From: Nesterenkonia alkaliphila
GTDB lineage: Bacteria; Actinomycetota; Actinomycetes; Actinomycetales; Micrococcaceae
DNA: 54,657 bases
NCBI RefSeq assembly: GCF_009758175.1
Contig: NZ_WRPM01000085.1
Coordinates: 1 to 54,657, forward strand
Direction: 5' to 3'
In this document: piece after piece, positions 1 to 8,677 of the stretch
Layout: every line of letters begins with the position of its first letter
Numbering within the stretch: position 1 is the stretch's first letter
The notes under the pieces: model-generated
What the model saw: the letters and a program-made list of their open reading frames with translations, nothing else
The model's database searches: none
What the model was told of the DNA's origin: nothing
Position numbers and translations under genes: made by a program

Positions 1-45
1 GTGAGCGGTGTCGATGACCAGTGGTGGGGCAGCAGAACGAGCCAT
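1..45 (-). CDS. N terminus of an unidentified minus-strand gene (partial)
   Basis: Reading leftward from an ATG at 45-43 gives MARSAAPPLVIDTAH and runs off the window edge without a stop. The hexamer TAGAAT lies on the minus strand only 5 nt before the ATG, with GAGGT between them. That fits either a near-leaderless actinobacterial promoter or a weak ribosome site. Only 15 residues are visible, so no function can be given. The gene would be divergent from the conjugation genes to the right. Confidence 0.35.
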   Translation of the reverse strand, partial: MARSAAPPLVIDTAH

Positions 46-219
46 ACCTCATTCTACAACCCACCCGCTTAACTATTTACGAGACACACCACTAGCGACG
101 ATGACGCCGTTCCGGTGCGTGGGCATCTGCGCGCCCTCTAACCCCACCCACCCTCTGTCGCCTACCCATCCAGTGGCGGCGTTGAACACCTTCCGGGGTG
201 GGGTGTGCACCTGTCGGGT
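46..219. other. Divergent intergenic region at the left edge
   Basis: This non-coding stretch separates the putative leftward gene from the rightward conjugation genes. It holds the minus-strand TAGAAT hexamer (51-56) and, at its right end, one copy of the element-wide GGGGTGTGCACCTGT motif. I see no convincing ORF in it. Confidence 0.4.
200..215 (+). promoter_or_regulatory. Element-wide repeated motif, copy 1
   Basis: GGGGTGTGCACCTGT followed by C, ending 4 nt before the ATG at 220. The same 15-mer recurs at 6666-6680. Shorter or inverted versions lie at 16281-16294, 13872-13880, 6224-6232 (inverted) and 17624-17634 (inverted). It occupies the place where a Shine-Dalgarno would normally stand. 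Function unknown; an operator or promoter part is inferred. Confidence 0.5.
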
Positions 220-936
220 ATGAAGCTCCCTGAGTTCTCCACCGTGTTCTCCCGGCCCAAACTGCTGGCCGCACTCACCGCCGGTGTGGCCCTGCTTCTA
301 CTAGTCGCAGTGGGTATTTACGGGCTGGCCACCGGACCACGCCAGCCAGAGCCGCCCGCGCCGACGACTGCACAGACCCCAAACCCCACACCGACTGCAC
401 CTGACGAACCCACTGAACAGCCGGAGGCTGATGGTGTTGTTCGCCAGCCAGTGGTCCCACCGGTAGAAGGCTCCGCTGATCCTGAGACGTTCGCCCGCAA
501 CGTCGCTACCGCCTTGTTTGAGTGGGATACCGCCTCGGGGTTTATGCCCCTGGACTACACCTCCGCGCTGCTGGATGTTGGTGACCCCACCGGGGCCGAA
601 CAGGCCGGCCTGGCCTCTGATGTGGCCGCCTACCTGCCTACTCGTGAGGCATGGACTCAACTGCGCCAACACTCCACCCGCCAACACCTCAGCATTGATG
701 AGGTCTATGTCCCCGAGGCGTGGGAAGAGGCTCAGTCCCAGGCTCAGCCCGGGCAGATCACCGAAGGCACGGTGGCCTACACGATCACCGGCACCCGCCA
801 CCGGGACGGCACCTGGAACGACGAACCGGTCACCAGTGAGCACGAGGTCTCCTTCACGGTGTTCATCGTCTGCGCCCCGGCCTATGAGACCTGCCACCTG
901 CTGCGGCTCTCCGAACTCGACAACCCCCTCACCTAA
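220..936 (+). CDS. Conjugation-cluster membrane-anchored protein, unknown function
   Basis: A 238-aa protein. One hydrophobic segment at about residues 15-38 follows a short cytoplasmic N terminus, then comes a Pro/Thr/Glu-rich linker (about 43-80) and a globular extracytoplasmic domain. This layout is typical of VirB8-like or other accessory components of Gram-positive secretion systems, but no motif identifies the family. A GTG at 205 is an alternative start; the ATG at 220 is preferred because it begins immediately before the membrane segment. It lies 41 nt upstream of the wall hydrolase in the same direction, so the two are probably co-transcribed. Confidence 0.7.
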   Translation: MKLPEFSTVFSRPKLLAALTAGVALLLLVAVGIYGLATGPRQPEPPAPTTAQTPNPTPTAPDEPTEQPEADGVVRQPVVPPVEGSADPETFARNVATALFEWDTASGFMPLDYTSALLDVGDPTGAEQAGLASDVAAYLPTREAWTQLRQHSTRQHLSIDEVYVPEAWEEAQSQAQPGQITEGTVAYTITGTRHRDGTWNDEPVTSEHEVSFTVFIVCAPAYETCHLLRLSELDNPLT

Positions 937-977
937 CCGCCCCTGACCCGTCTGGCTTGAAGGGAGGTGCCTGGCCG

Positions 978-2633
978 GTGTTGAAGAAAGCAGCCATCAT
1001 CCTGGTCCTACTGGCCATGCTCGGCCCCTCGGTCGCCCTGGTCTCCGTTGGGGCGTTGATGAGCCCCGGTGCTGGGGCCTCCTGCACTGTGCCCGGAGCC
1101 AGCCCGCACCTCACTGTCGAGGAGGTCCCCGACGAGCTGGAGGTCACCACCGCCAAAGGGGAGACCTTCACCCTGAACCAGGATCAGCTCACCCACGCGG
1201 CGACGATCATCGAAACCGGCAGCGGCATCGAGGGGGTCAGCCGGGATGGGCTGGTGATCGCCCTGATGGCCGCACTGACAGAATCCACCCTCCGTCAGCT
1301 CTCCAACGAAGCCGCCTACCCGGACTCTGCCGATTATCCCAATGACGGCGACGGTTCCGATCACGATTCCCTGGGGTTGTTTCAGATGCGCCCGTCCACC
1401 GGGTGGGGCTCCGTCGAAGACCTCATGGAGCCGGTCTACCAAGCCCAAGCGTTCTTCGGCGGACCAGACGGACCCAACAGTGGATCACCCCGGGGCCTGC
1501 TCGACATCCCCGGCTGGCAGGAGATGGACAAGGGCGAGGCCGCCCAAGCCGTGGAGGTCTCAGCCTACCCGGACCGGTATCAGAACTATGAACCCGTCGC
1601 AGAGACCATCCTGGACACACTCACCACCAGCAACGGATCAGCCAGCCCAGCCTCGGTGCCGGAGTCCGGCAGGGTGGTCTTCCCCTTACCGGAAGACTCC
1701 GCGGTCCAGACCAGCGACTACGGGCCACGGGTCCACCCGGTGACCGGGGAAGACAGCTTCCACGCCGGCACCGACTGGGCAGCACCGGATGGCACCCCGA
1801 TCTATGCCATCGCCGACGGGCAAGTTGCTTCGGCTGACTACAACGAGGCTCGCGGCGGGGTGATCGTCATCGACCACACCATCAGCGGTGAAGCGGTCTC
1901 CTCGGTGTATATCCATATGTGGGAGACCGGCATCCACGTCCAACCAGGAGACACGGTTTCTGCCGGGGACCACATTGGGGATGTAGGCAACTCGGGGCAG
2001 TCCACCGGCCCGCACCTGCACCTAGAAATCTGGCCCGGCGGCCGAGACACCGGAGAACACACCGACCCCGAACCCTGGCTAGCCACCCACGACGCCCACC
2101 CCGCCCCCGTGGGTACAGGCAGCGGCACCCAATCAGCCGCTGCAGAGGGCGAAGACTGCCCCACCGAACCTGATCAGAGCACCGAGGCTGACGCACCTGA
2201 TCCTGAGCCGGGTGATGGTGATGGGTCGCAGATGGTCGATGACCCCACCACCGGTGGGCAGATCACCGCCCGGATGCTGCACCTCTACCAGCAGACCAGC
2301 GACGCCTTCCCGGAGACTTCCTGGGCCTGTTGGGACGAACGTCCCGGCCAGGACTCCGAGCACCCGCTGGGGCGGGCCTGCGATGTCACCTTCGGCAATC
2401 CCATCGGAAGCTTCCCCACCGAGGCCCAGCGCCAGGCCGGGTGGGAGGTGACCAACTGGGTCAAAGACCACGCCGACACCCTCGGGGTCGAATACCCGAT
2501 CTTCGACGGCAAAATCTGGGTCGCCTCACGGGCCGATGAAGGCTGGCGGGACTACGACGGCGGCGGCATGCACGACCCCACCGACCCCACAGGTGGCCAC
2601 TACGACCACCTCCACATCACCGTCACTGACTGA
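978..2633 (+). CDS. Multidomain cell-wall hydrolase of the conjugation system (lysozyme-like + M23 + M15-like)
   Basis: A 551-aa secreted or anchored protein with a signal/anchor segment at residues 1-30. Three regions follow. The first is a lysozyme-like domain (about 60-220) with a candidate catalytic Glu in ALTESTL and the phrase SLGLFQMRPS, as in transglycosylase folds. The second is an M23 endopeptidase (about 240-370) with HAGTDW and the metal-binding GPHLHLE. The third is a C-terminal domain with HPLGRACDV and HYDHLHI, resembling M15/VanY-type peptidases. Such proteins open peptidoglycan locally for the mating channel. The start is placed at GTG 978 because GGAGG at 963-967 is well spaced; a TTG at 957 would overlap that site. 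The copper block begins 21 nt after the stop, on the other strand. Confidence 0.85.
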   Translation: MLKKAAIILVLLAMLGPSVALVSVGALMSPGAGASCTVPGASPHLTVEEVPDELEVTTAKGETFTLNQDQLTHAATIIETGSGIEGVSRDGLVIALMAALTESTLRQLSNEAAYPDSADYPNDGDGSDHDSLGLFQMRPSTGWGSVEDLMEPVYQAQAFFGGPDGPNSGSPRGLLDIPGWQEMDKGEAAQAVEVSAYPDRYQNYEPVAETILDTLTTSNGSASPASVPESGRVVFPLPEDSAVQTSDYGPRVHPVTGEDSFHAGTDWAAPDGTPIYAIADGQVASADYNEARGGVIVIDHTISGEAVSSVYIHMWETGIHVQPGDTVSAGDHIGDVGNSGQSTGPHLHLEIWPGGRDTGEHTDPEPWLATHDAHPAPVGTGSGTQSAAAEGEDCPTEPDQSTEADAPDPEPGDGDGSQMVDDPTTGGQITARMLHLYQQTSDAFPETSWACWDERPGQDSEHPLGRACDVTFGNPIGSFPTEAQRQAGWEVTNWVKDHADTLGVEYPIFDGKIWVASRADEGWRDYDGGGMHDPTDPTGGHYDHLHITVTD

Positions 2634-2654
2634 TTAGGGACGACACATCTGCGA

Positions 2655-4691
2655 TCAGGCTTGTTCATTCTCTGATCTTTCGAGCTGGGCACGCACCCCT
2701 ATTCGATGCAGTACTTCTCGTACGGTGAAGTATGCCAACAGAGCAACAGGAAGCACCCATAATGTTTTTCCGCCGACCTGTTGATCTGCTAGGGCCGAAA
2801 TTTGGAGTTCTTGGGCTAGGACCCCAAACCATTCGGGCTCTAAAACCTGAGAGGAGGCCGAAAGTACCGTCGCAAGTACAGCGAATAGCGCTAACAGCAG
2901 CACCAGTGCAAACAACCGGCTGGGTGTTCCACGTGCGTGACGCGCGTAGGCCCCGGTGATGCCGTAGGAGAAAATCAGGCCCACAGTAAGAAAGTGAGCA
3001 ATCATCAGCCCGTTACCTAGAAGATACTCGAGTGAAAATCTGAAGGCCGGAGTGAAGGAGAACAGCACGCTAGAAACGCCTAAGTATATACCGGATACTA
3101 GCGGGTGCGCCAAGAATGAGAACACGCGGGACGTAAAAATCTGGCTCAGCCACTCCTTCGGACCTCGGGTACCGTCCTCTCGCCCTCTAGCCGTCCGCCT
3201 AGCTAGGGTGATTGGATCGGCGAACACGAGCAGCACAGGGATGAGGAAAGTTATCACCATAAGCTGCAGTATGTGGGCCGAGAACAAAACCTTTCCATAC
3301 ACTGCCGGCGCGCCAGAAGTCGCCCATACCAGTAGCACGACTCCCAGTACCCACGAAGCGCTTCTACTGAGAGGCCACTTCTCACCAGCGCCCTCCAGTC
3401 TCCACATACTTCGGAGATACCAAATAGCCATCGTGATAGCGACAGCGGTCCACAGCCAGTCCGGCCTCCAAAGGATCGCCCAAAGGGTAAGCTCCGGGTC
3501 AGGCGGCATCTCATAACCGGTAAGAATAAGAGCAGGCGTGGCGTCTAAGTACTCTTGCTCATTACTAGGCGGCGCGGTTCGCGCAAGCACAGTACTAACG
3601 CCAATGATGGCACCCATCAGGAGAGCCTCGACCCATATGAGTCGCCACAGCCTGGTCACAGGTCCGTGCTTAGAGTCATCATCGGCTCCCCGTATCTGCG
3701 GAATCACCCACTGTCGAAGAACGAAGCCGATACCAGCAAGAAGTACGGTCGCACCAGTTTTCACAAGGAGCATGACGCCGTACTCAGACGTCAGCAGTTC
3801 GCTAACGTTTCTTATCCTCAACATGCCGTTTATTACCCCTGAAGCGACGGTGAGAGCGAGCCCGACGCTCGCGACTCTCGAATAGCGGCCTACCACTAGA
3901 TCGAGTTCACGACAGGTCTCACTTCTTCTGCTTCTGGGTGGTTTCTGTACCCATTGCGCCAGCCCAAGGAGTAGTAGAACAAAGAGGCCACCCACCCACA
4001 GGGTTAGTCCCAAAATATGAAGAACTAAAGAGGTGACCGCTTCCGTGTGGTTCTCAGCAGAGGCGGAGTGCCCGACGAGTGCAATAGGGATGATCGCGCT
4101 AAGTCCGAGCAGTACAAGTAGGAGCACTCCCTTTCTTGAGCGAAAACCAAAGAGGCCCGTAGTAAAAGTTGCTGAAATTGCCACTACTGCAATCCAGGCC
4201 TGACCTGTCTCTACCGACTGGACATAATTGAAGAAGCCGCGGGAGAACTCACGTGAGGCTGAAAGTGGCTCGCCTGCGATAAGTGAGTAGCTGTAGACCA
4301 GGACCGCAAGTGCCGCTCCCGTCCAGACGAGGCCTGCAATCCCACTAATGAGCAATGCACTCTTCATAAGTGGGGAAAGCTCGTCTTCCTCACGTACTTG
4401 CTGTGAAAATGAGCCTGTCGCGAGTTTCCCCCTCATAGGGAGGATTGCTGCAGCGAATAGCGCAGCACTGACAGCGGTCGCCATCGCTGAGTAGTGCACA
4501 AATCGCGCGATAGAAAGTCCCCATCGAGTTGCTGCCCCAGGATCGGAGAGTTGTGTGGATTCACCAACTCCGGTGGATACTCCGGCAGTGACAAGAGCGA
4601 GCAAGCCCGCAAGTGGGACTGCGCTAACTATCCAAGGCCGCGCGAAGTTTCTTAGTTTCGAGTGTTTAGAGTGGTTGCTAGCGTCAGACAT
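2655..4691 (-). CDS. Copper resistance CopD / CtaG-type fusion membrane protein
   Basis: A 678-aa polytopic membrane protein. The N-terminal half has the CopD-like arrangement of helices, and the C-terminal half (from about residue 400) matches the caa3 oxidase assembly factor (CtaG/DUF1404-type) fold. This fusion is common in Actinobacteria beside CopC. The expected role is copper movement across the membrane with CopC outside, or copper delivery to oxidase. It lies 29 nt downstream of copC on the same strand, so the two are probably one operon. Codon use is visibly less GC-rich than in the flanking conjugation genes, and its orientation is opposite, which suggests acquisition as cargo. Confidence 0.85.
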   Translation of the reverse strand: MSDASNHSKHSKLRNFARPWIVSAVPLAGLLALVTAGVSTGVGESTQLSDPGAATRWGLSIARFVHYSAMATAVSAALFAAAILPMRGKLATGSFSQQVREEDELSPLMKSALLISGIAGLVWTGAALAVLVYSYSLIAGEPLSASREFSRGFFNYVQSVETGQAWIAVVAISATFTTGLFGFRSRKGVLLLVLLGLSAIIPIALVGHSASAENHTEAVTSLVLHILGLTLWVGGLFVLLLLGLAQWVQKPPRSRRSETCRELDLVVGRYSRVASVGLALTVASGVINGMLRIRNVSELLTSEYGVMLLVKTGATVLLAGIGFVLRQWVIPQIRGADDDSKHGPVTRLWRLIWVEALLMGAIIGVSTVLARTAPPSNEQEYLDATPALILTGYEMPPDPELTLWAILWRPDWLWTAVAITMAIWYLRSMWRLEGAGEKWPLSRSASWVLGVVLLVWATSGAPAVYGKVLFSAHILQLMVITFLIPVLLVFADPITLARRTARGREDGTRGPKEWLSQIFTSRVFSFLAHPLVSGIYLGVSSVLFSFTPAFRFSLEYLLGNGLMIAHFLTVGLIFSYGITGAYARHARGTPSRLFALVLLLALFAVLATVLSASSQVLEPEWFGVLAQELQISALADQQVGGKTLWVLPVALLAYFTVREVLHRIGVRAQLERSENEQA

Positions 4692-4720
4692 ATCCCTCGA
4701 CCGTCCTATCTGTCAGTGGA

Positions 4721-5440
4721 TCACGGTCTGGGCTCTTCACGAATGGAATCATCCGCTTTTTTACTTCTTGCCCGGCGACGCTCCAGCACAGTCACAACAC
4801 CGGCAGCGATCACCGCGGCGATCACTGCAAAGACCGGCCACACCGACGTCGAATCAGGCTCGTCGGATGTAGTTCGGTCCTCGTCGCTCGGGACCTCCTG
4901 CCTCGGAGCTTGATCAGTAGGTTCCGGTTCTTCATCAGTAGTGGCACCGCTATCTTGCTCGTCCTCCTGCGCGTCTTCTACAGGGTTCTCTGGATTCGCA
5001 CGCATCTCGAAGTCGAACGATTCTTCTTCAACATGGCCATCCGAATAGGCGACCCGATAGACGACTTCGTAAGAGCCATCGGGCAACCCGTCACCTAGCT
5101 CAGCAGTAGCGGTCGGACCGTCGACCTCAACATTGCCGGCCCAGTTCTCCCCGTCGGAGTCCACTACCTGGATCACGTTGTTAATAGATTCACTGGCAAT
5201 TAAGCCGGAGCCAGAGAATTCCAGCTCCACTGCGTCGAGAGGCTCACTCACAACCTGGTCCGGCTCTGGGGTCGAGGAGAGCAGCACATCATGGGCCACC
5301 GCTGGCGCAATAGAGGAAAGTTGCGCCACCACGGAGGCGGAGAGGAATGCTCCGATTCCTAGCAGCCCGCGTTTCAGCGGTCCGTATGTTGAGGAAGTGG
5401 GATTGTGGTCTGAGACTACGGTATCTGAGGTTGATTTCAC
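4721..5440 (-). CDS. copC: CopC-domain copper-binding protein with C-terminal membrane anchor
   Basis: A 239-aa protein. After a signal peptide that ends near AVA, the mature chain would begin with His (HDVLLSSTPEP), the usual N-terminal Cu(II) ligand of CopC. A second conserved element, SDGH, supplies another His ligand. An acidic Glu/Asp/Thr linker follows, and a single C-terminal transmembrane helix with an Arg/Lys-rich tail tethers it. The start is set at GTG 5440, where AAGGA is well spaced; a TTG at 5482 is an alternative. It is upstream of the CopD fusion and is expected to pass copper to it. The base composition is lower in GC than in the conjugation genes. Confidence 0.85.
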   Translation of the reverse strand: MKSTSDTVVSDHNPTSSTYGPLKRGLLGIGAFLSASVVAQLSSIAPAVAHDVLLSSTPEPDQVVSEPLDAVELEFSGSGLIASESINNVIQVVDSDGENWAGNVEVDGPTATAELGDGLPDGSYEVVYRVAYSDGHVEEESFDFEMRANPENPVEDAQEDEQDSGATTDEEPEPTDQAPRQEVPSDEDRTTSDEPDSTSVWPVFAVIAAVIAAGVVTVLERRRARSKKADDSIREEPRP

Positions 5441-5570
5441 GGGGTGGTTCCTTGCGCGATGTAGGACGGCGTTAGAGTTCAAGGGAGGCTAGAGCGCGTA
5501 GTTCAGCGCGTTAGCGATCGGGGTCGCACGATGCGGTGACGGGCATGTCCTACTAAGACATCGCCAGGTG

Positions 5571-6152
5571 TCACCGAGGTAACGAGCAGGGGGGCTTCGG
5601 CGGGCCTCGTAATGGATTAGGGTTATCGCCAGGTCGCGACTCAAATGGAACCCACGCAGAAGTTACCGCCGGGACATGACTCGGATAACATCGCGTCGTG
5701 TTGACTTCTGGAAACGGGCTGAGGAAAGCCAGCCTAAGTATCTGCTGGAGAACGCGGGCTACCTGGTCCCCCTTTCGCACCGCAACGTAAGTGACTGACA
5801 ACGCAATGATGTGAGTGAACAGAGCGCTGGGTTCCGTATGCAGCAGAAACTGATGGTGATGGTCCCCGACTGTTGCCCTCGTGTCTCCAAAGAGCAGATG
5901 AAGCGTTGATTGACCGAGTAGCACCGCCCCAACCAAGCGAAGTCGACTGCAGGGAACACCAGAGAGGGCTACGCAAACCGGACTTGTAATCGCAAGAGCC
6001 AACAAAATGGTAGTGACAGGCGGCACGTGTCCCGTGACTGCGTAATGAGCTATAGCGGTGGAAGCTACAGCAACAAGGCCAAGAACTATGCCTCGGATCG
6101 CCCGCCATGGCCCGTGAAGTTCGGAATCATGCCGAGTCTCCCTTCGGCCCAT
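5571..6152 (-). CDS. Membrane protein of the copper cargo block, unknown function
   Basis: A 193-aa protein with about four hydrophobic helices in the first 140 residues and a Pro/Arg-rich hydrophilic tail. Histidines cluster in the short loop DHHHQFLLH at about residue 96, which could bind metal. Similar small membrane proteins accompany copC/copD in actinobacterial genomes, but I cannot name the family. It lies 130 nt upstream of copC on the same strand and may be the first gene of the block. Confidence 0.6.
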   Translation of the reverse strand: MGRRETRHDSELHGPWRAIRGIVLGLVAVASTAIAHYAVTGHVPPVTTILLALAITSPVCVALSGVPCSRLRLVGAVLLGQSTLHLLFGDTRATVGDHHHQFLLHTEPSALFTHIIALSVTYVAVRKGDQVARVLQQILRLAFLSPFPEVNTTRCYPSHVPAVTSAWVPFESRPGDNPNPLRGPPKPPCSLPR

Positions 6153-6282
6153 GCGACTACCTCCACGGCATCAGTTCGGGCAGTAGCCCAATAAGTTCTA
6201 CGGCTTGTAGAAGTCTACTACCTGTGCACACCGACCCATGAGGCCGCGATCGGCGTGAGGTCCAGTAGAGCACCTAGTAGCT
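6153..6282. other. Boundary between copper block and conjugation genes
   Basis: A short divergent intergenic stretch. It contains an inverted copy of the element motif (GTGCACACC at 6224-6232). Promoters for the leftward copper genes and the rightward VirB2-like gene must lie here; I could not assign clear -35/-10 pairs. Confidence 0.4.
6224..6232 (-). promoter_or_regulatory. Element-wide repeated motif, inverted short copy
   Basis: GTGCACACC, the reverse complement of the GGTGTGCAC core, lies between the divergent copper and conjugation units. It is the same 9-mer core found at 200, 6666 and, inverted, 17624. Confidence 0.35.
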
Positions 6283-6342
6283 ATGGAAAAGGCAAAAACT
6301 TCCAGGCGGCGTAAACCGCCCGGCGGCGGAAGCCCGTCATGA
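6283..6342 (+). CDS. Possible 19-aa leader ORF coupled to the first VirB2-like gene
   Basis: ATG at 6283 opens a short ORF rich in Lys, Arg, Pro and Gly. Its stop overlaps the start of the next gene as ATGA at 6339-6342, which is the usual sign of translational coupling. There is no strong ribosome site before it. It could equally be chance sequence. Confidence 0.25.
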   Translation: MEKAKTSRRRKPPGGGSPS

Positions 6343-6605
6343 GCGTCTTTCCCGATTTTGAGGGCCTTTCCGGGATCGCTGAGCTGCGCGAGGTGGTCGG
6401 GGCTCTGCTGACCTTCGTCCTAGTGATCGCAGTGTTGATGCTCATCGTCTCCGCGATCATCTGGGGTGTTGCCTCGTCGAACGGCAACCAGGCTTCCGCC
6501 GTCAAAGGCAGGACCGGGGTGCTGGTCTGCCTCGGGGCAGCGATCCTCGCTGGTGGGGCGATGACCTGGATGAACTGGCTGATCGACCTCGGCGAACAAC
6601 TCTAA
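6339..6605 (+). CDS. VirB2/TrbC-like small membrane protein 1
   Basis: An 88-aa protein with two hydrophobic helices (about residues 22-45 and 58-80) around a short polar loop. This is the pilin-like layout of VirB2/TrbC and of the DUF6112-type small proteins of actinobacterial conjugation clusters. It is clearly related to the next gene, sharing the pattern GLxGIxxLRxxVGA and the phrases SAIxWG and GVLV. It is expected to form part of the membrane channel or a surface structure. The purine-rich GGAAG about 10 nt before the ATG may serve as ribosome site. Confidence 0.75.
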   Translation: MSVFPDFEGLSGIAELREVVGALLTFVLVIAVLMLIVSAIIWGVASSNGNQASAVKGRTGVLVCLGAAILAGGAMTWMNWLIDLGEQL

Positions 6606-6665
6606 CCAGCCCCACCTTTACGGCCGCGCCTTGCTTCCGATCGGGTTCTCTTCAATAGCGGGGAT

Positions 6666-6681
6666 GGGGTGTGCACCTGTT
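6666..6681 (+). promoter_or_regulatory. Element-wide repeated motif, copy 2
   Basis: GGGGTGTGCACCTGT, identical over 15 bases to the copy at 200, within a similar G-rich context (CGGGG plus two bases before it). It lies 40 nt upstream of the GTG start at 6721, in the gap between the two VirB2-like genes. Confidence 0.5.
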
Positions 6682-6720
6682 TCACGACCCACTCGTTTCT
6701 CATCTGAAGGAGCAGTTGTC

Positions 6721-7080
6721 GTGGACACTCTCATCACCCTCTCCGAGGCCATCCACACCGCCACACTCACCACCCCCACCCTGGTGGCCGACCCTGCGGT
6801 AGTGGTGGCTCAGATCGACATCAACCCGAACGAATCCGGGCTGCCGGGGATCAGCCAGCTGCGCACCATCGTCGGGGCGGTCATGACCATCGGCCTGGTG
6901 CTCTCCGTGTTGGCGCTGATTATCTCGGCGATCGTGTGGGGCTTCGGAGCCAACAGCTCCAACCCGCATCTGGCAGGCCGAGGCAAGATCGGCGTGCTGG
7001 TCTCCTGCGGGGCCGCGATCATCTGCGGAGCCTCCGTGACGCTGATCAACTTCTTCTGGAACGTCGGCCAACAGGTCTAA
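6721..7080 (+). CDS. VirB2/TrbC-like small membrane protein 2
   Basis: A 119-aa paralogue of the preceding gene with an added N-terminal extension of about 35 residues. It has two hydrophobic helices at about 50-75 and 88-112 and the shared phrases GLPGISQLR and GKIGVLV. The start is set at GTG 6721, preceded by GAAGGAG at 6705-6711 with good spacing. It stands directly before the TrbL-like gene, as VirB2-like proteins do in this cluster type. The two paralogues may build a mixed polymer or one may have specialised; the sequence does not say which. Confidence 0.75.
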   Translation: MDTLITLSEAIHTATLTTPTLVADPAVVVAQIDINPNESGLPGISQLRTIVGAVMTIGLVLSVLALIISAIVWGFGANSSNPHLAGRGKIGVLVSCGAAIICGASVTLINFFWNVGQQV

Positions 7081-7126
7081 CCCCCACCGTCTCCAACCCC
7101 CTTTGTTTGTGAAGGAGTGATGTGCG

Positions 7127-8671
7127 GTGGGCCTGTGCGATGTTCCCGTCATCTCCAATGTCTGCGATACCGCAGGCGAAGCAGCCGCCAGCCTCATCTC
7201 AGCCCCGTTCGACTGGCTGGCCCAGGCCATGGGTGCTGCCGCCGGCTGGCTGTTCGAGGCCGTATGGGCGGTGTTCGATACCACCACCTTGGTCGATGTC
7301 ACCAGTGACGAGTACCTCGGTGTCTACAACATCGTCTTCGGCATCGCAGTCTTCGTGATGCTGCTGTTCTTCTGCCTGCAACTGATCACCGGCCTGATCC
7401 GCCGCGACCCCGGCGCACTCACCCGAGCCGCCCTCGGGCTGGCGAAATCCGTACTGGGCTCCTTCATCGCGGTCATACTGACCGCCCTGCTGCTGGAAGT
7501 CGTAGATCAGCTGAGTTTGGGGATCATCCAAGCCGCCGGGGAAACCACCGAATCCATGGGCGACAAGATCGCCGCCCTGGCCGCAGGGCTGACCGCGATC
7601 AATATTGCCGCTCCGGGTGTGGGGGCGATCATCACCATCTTCATGGCCGGATTGGCGATTTCGGCTGCGGCGATCGTCTGGCTCTCTCTGCTGGTCCGCA
7701 AAGCCCTGATCCTCGTCGCTGTCGTCCTTGCGCCGTTGGCGTTTGCTGGGGCCTCCTGGGATGCCAGCAAAGGCTGGATCGGCAAATGGGCGATGTTCGT
7801 CATCGCCCTCGCGGTCTCCAAGCTGGTGCTCACCGTGATGTTTCTGGTGGCGATCACCCAAGTCTCGGCACCGATCGAGGCGGATTTGGCGTCGGTCAGT
7901 GATCCGCTGGCTGGGGTGGTGCTGATGTTGATGGCTGCCTTCGCCCCGTATATGACCTACCGGTTCCTCTCCTTCGTCGGAGCCGACATGTACCACTCCA
8001 TCGGGGCTGAACAGGAAGCCAAACAGTCGCTGAACCGGCCGGTACCCACCCCGAACAAGCCCCAGGGTGAGGGGCCGAAGAAAGTCCTCGACGGCAACAG
8101 TGACCCCTCCAGCAGTGGTGGTCCGAGTGGGCAGAAACCCACCGGAGGAAAACCCAGCGGCGGTCCGCCGCCCAGCGGTCCAGGTGGTCCAGGTGGACCT
8201 GGTGCCACCGCCGGATCAGGCACCACCGCAGCCGGCGGCGGAACTGCTGGTGCAGGCGGTGGCACTGCTGGTGCGCGGACTGGGGCTGGGGGTCCAGCTG
8301 CTGCGGCGGTGATCGGAGCCAAAGTTGCCAAAGACTCCGCGACCGCTGGACCCAAAGCAGGCCAAGCCCTCGGCAACCAGGCAGAGACCGCCGCAGATGC
8401 CGCCGAGCAGAACACAGGCGGCCAGCAACCAGGACAGCCGGGCGGACCTTCCCCAGCAGGTCAACAGCCCTTATCACCTGGCGGCAACCCCTCTGCGCAG
8501 GGACCTCAGAGCGACCGACCTGGGGCACCGGGCCAGCCCGAGCCCCGGACGCCACGCCAACCCGCTGATCCTCCACCACCGCGTGCCCCAGCTCCACGAG
8601 CGTCGCAGGCTGATCCGCCGCAGCCGCAGGACCCCACCGCCGATGTGCACACCAAGGGAAGGAAGGAGTGA
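7127..8671 (+). CDS. TrbL/VirB6-like mating-channel membrane protein
   Basis: A 514-aa protein with about six or seven transmembrane helices in residues 60-295, then a hydrophilic tail of about 210 residues that is very rich in Gly, Pro, Ala and Gln. This is the layout of TrbL/VirB6 proteins, which line the inner-membrane channel for DNA. The GTG start at 7127 follows GAAGGAG (7111-7117). The tail is low complexity and may act as a cytoplasmic or wall-spanning spacer. It is 6 nt upstream of the SCO6880-like gene, so the two are tightly coupled. Confidence 0.8.
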   Translation: MGLCDVPVISNVCDTAGEAAASLISAPFDWLAQAMGAAAGWLFEAVWAVFDTTTLVDVTSDEYLGVYNIVFGIAVFVMLLFFCLQLITGLIRRDPGALTRAALGLAKSVLGSFIAVILTALLLEVVDQLSLGIIQAAGETTESMGDKIAALAAGLTAINIAAPGVGAIITIFMAGLAISAAAIVWLSLLVRKALILVAVVLAPLAFAGASWDASKGWIGKWAMFVIALAVSKLVLTVMFLVAITQVSAPIEADLASVSDPLAGVVLMLMAAFAPYMTYRFLSFVGADMYHSIGAEQEAKQSLNRPVPTPNKPQGEGPKKVLDGNSDPSSSGGPSGQKPTGGKPSGGPPPSGPGGPGGPGATAGSGTTAAGGGTAGAGGGTAGARTGAGGPAAAAVIGAKVAKDSATAGPKAGQALGNQAETAADAAEQNTGGQQPGQPGGPSPAGQQPLSPGGNPSAQGPQSDRPGAPGQPEPRTPRQPADPPPPRAPAPRASQADPPQPQDPTADVHTKGRKE

Positions 8672-8677
8672 GACGCC

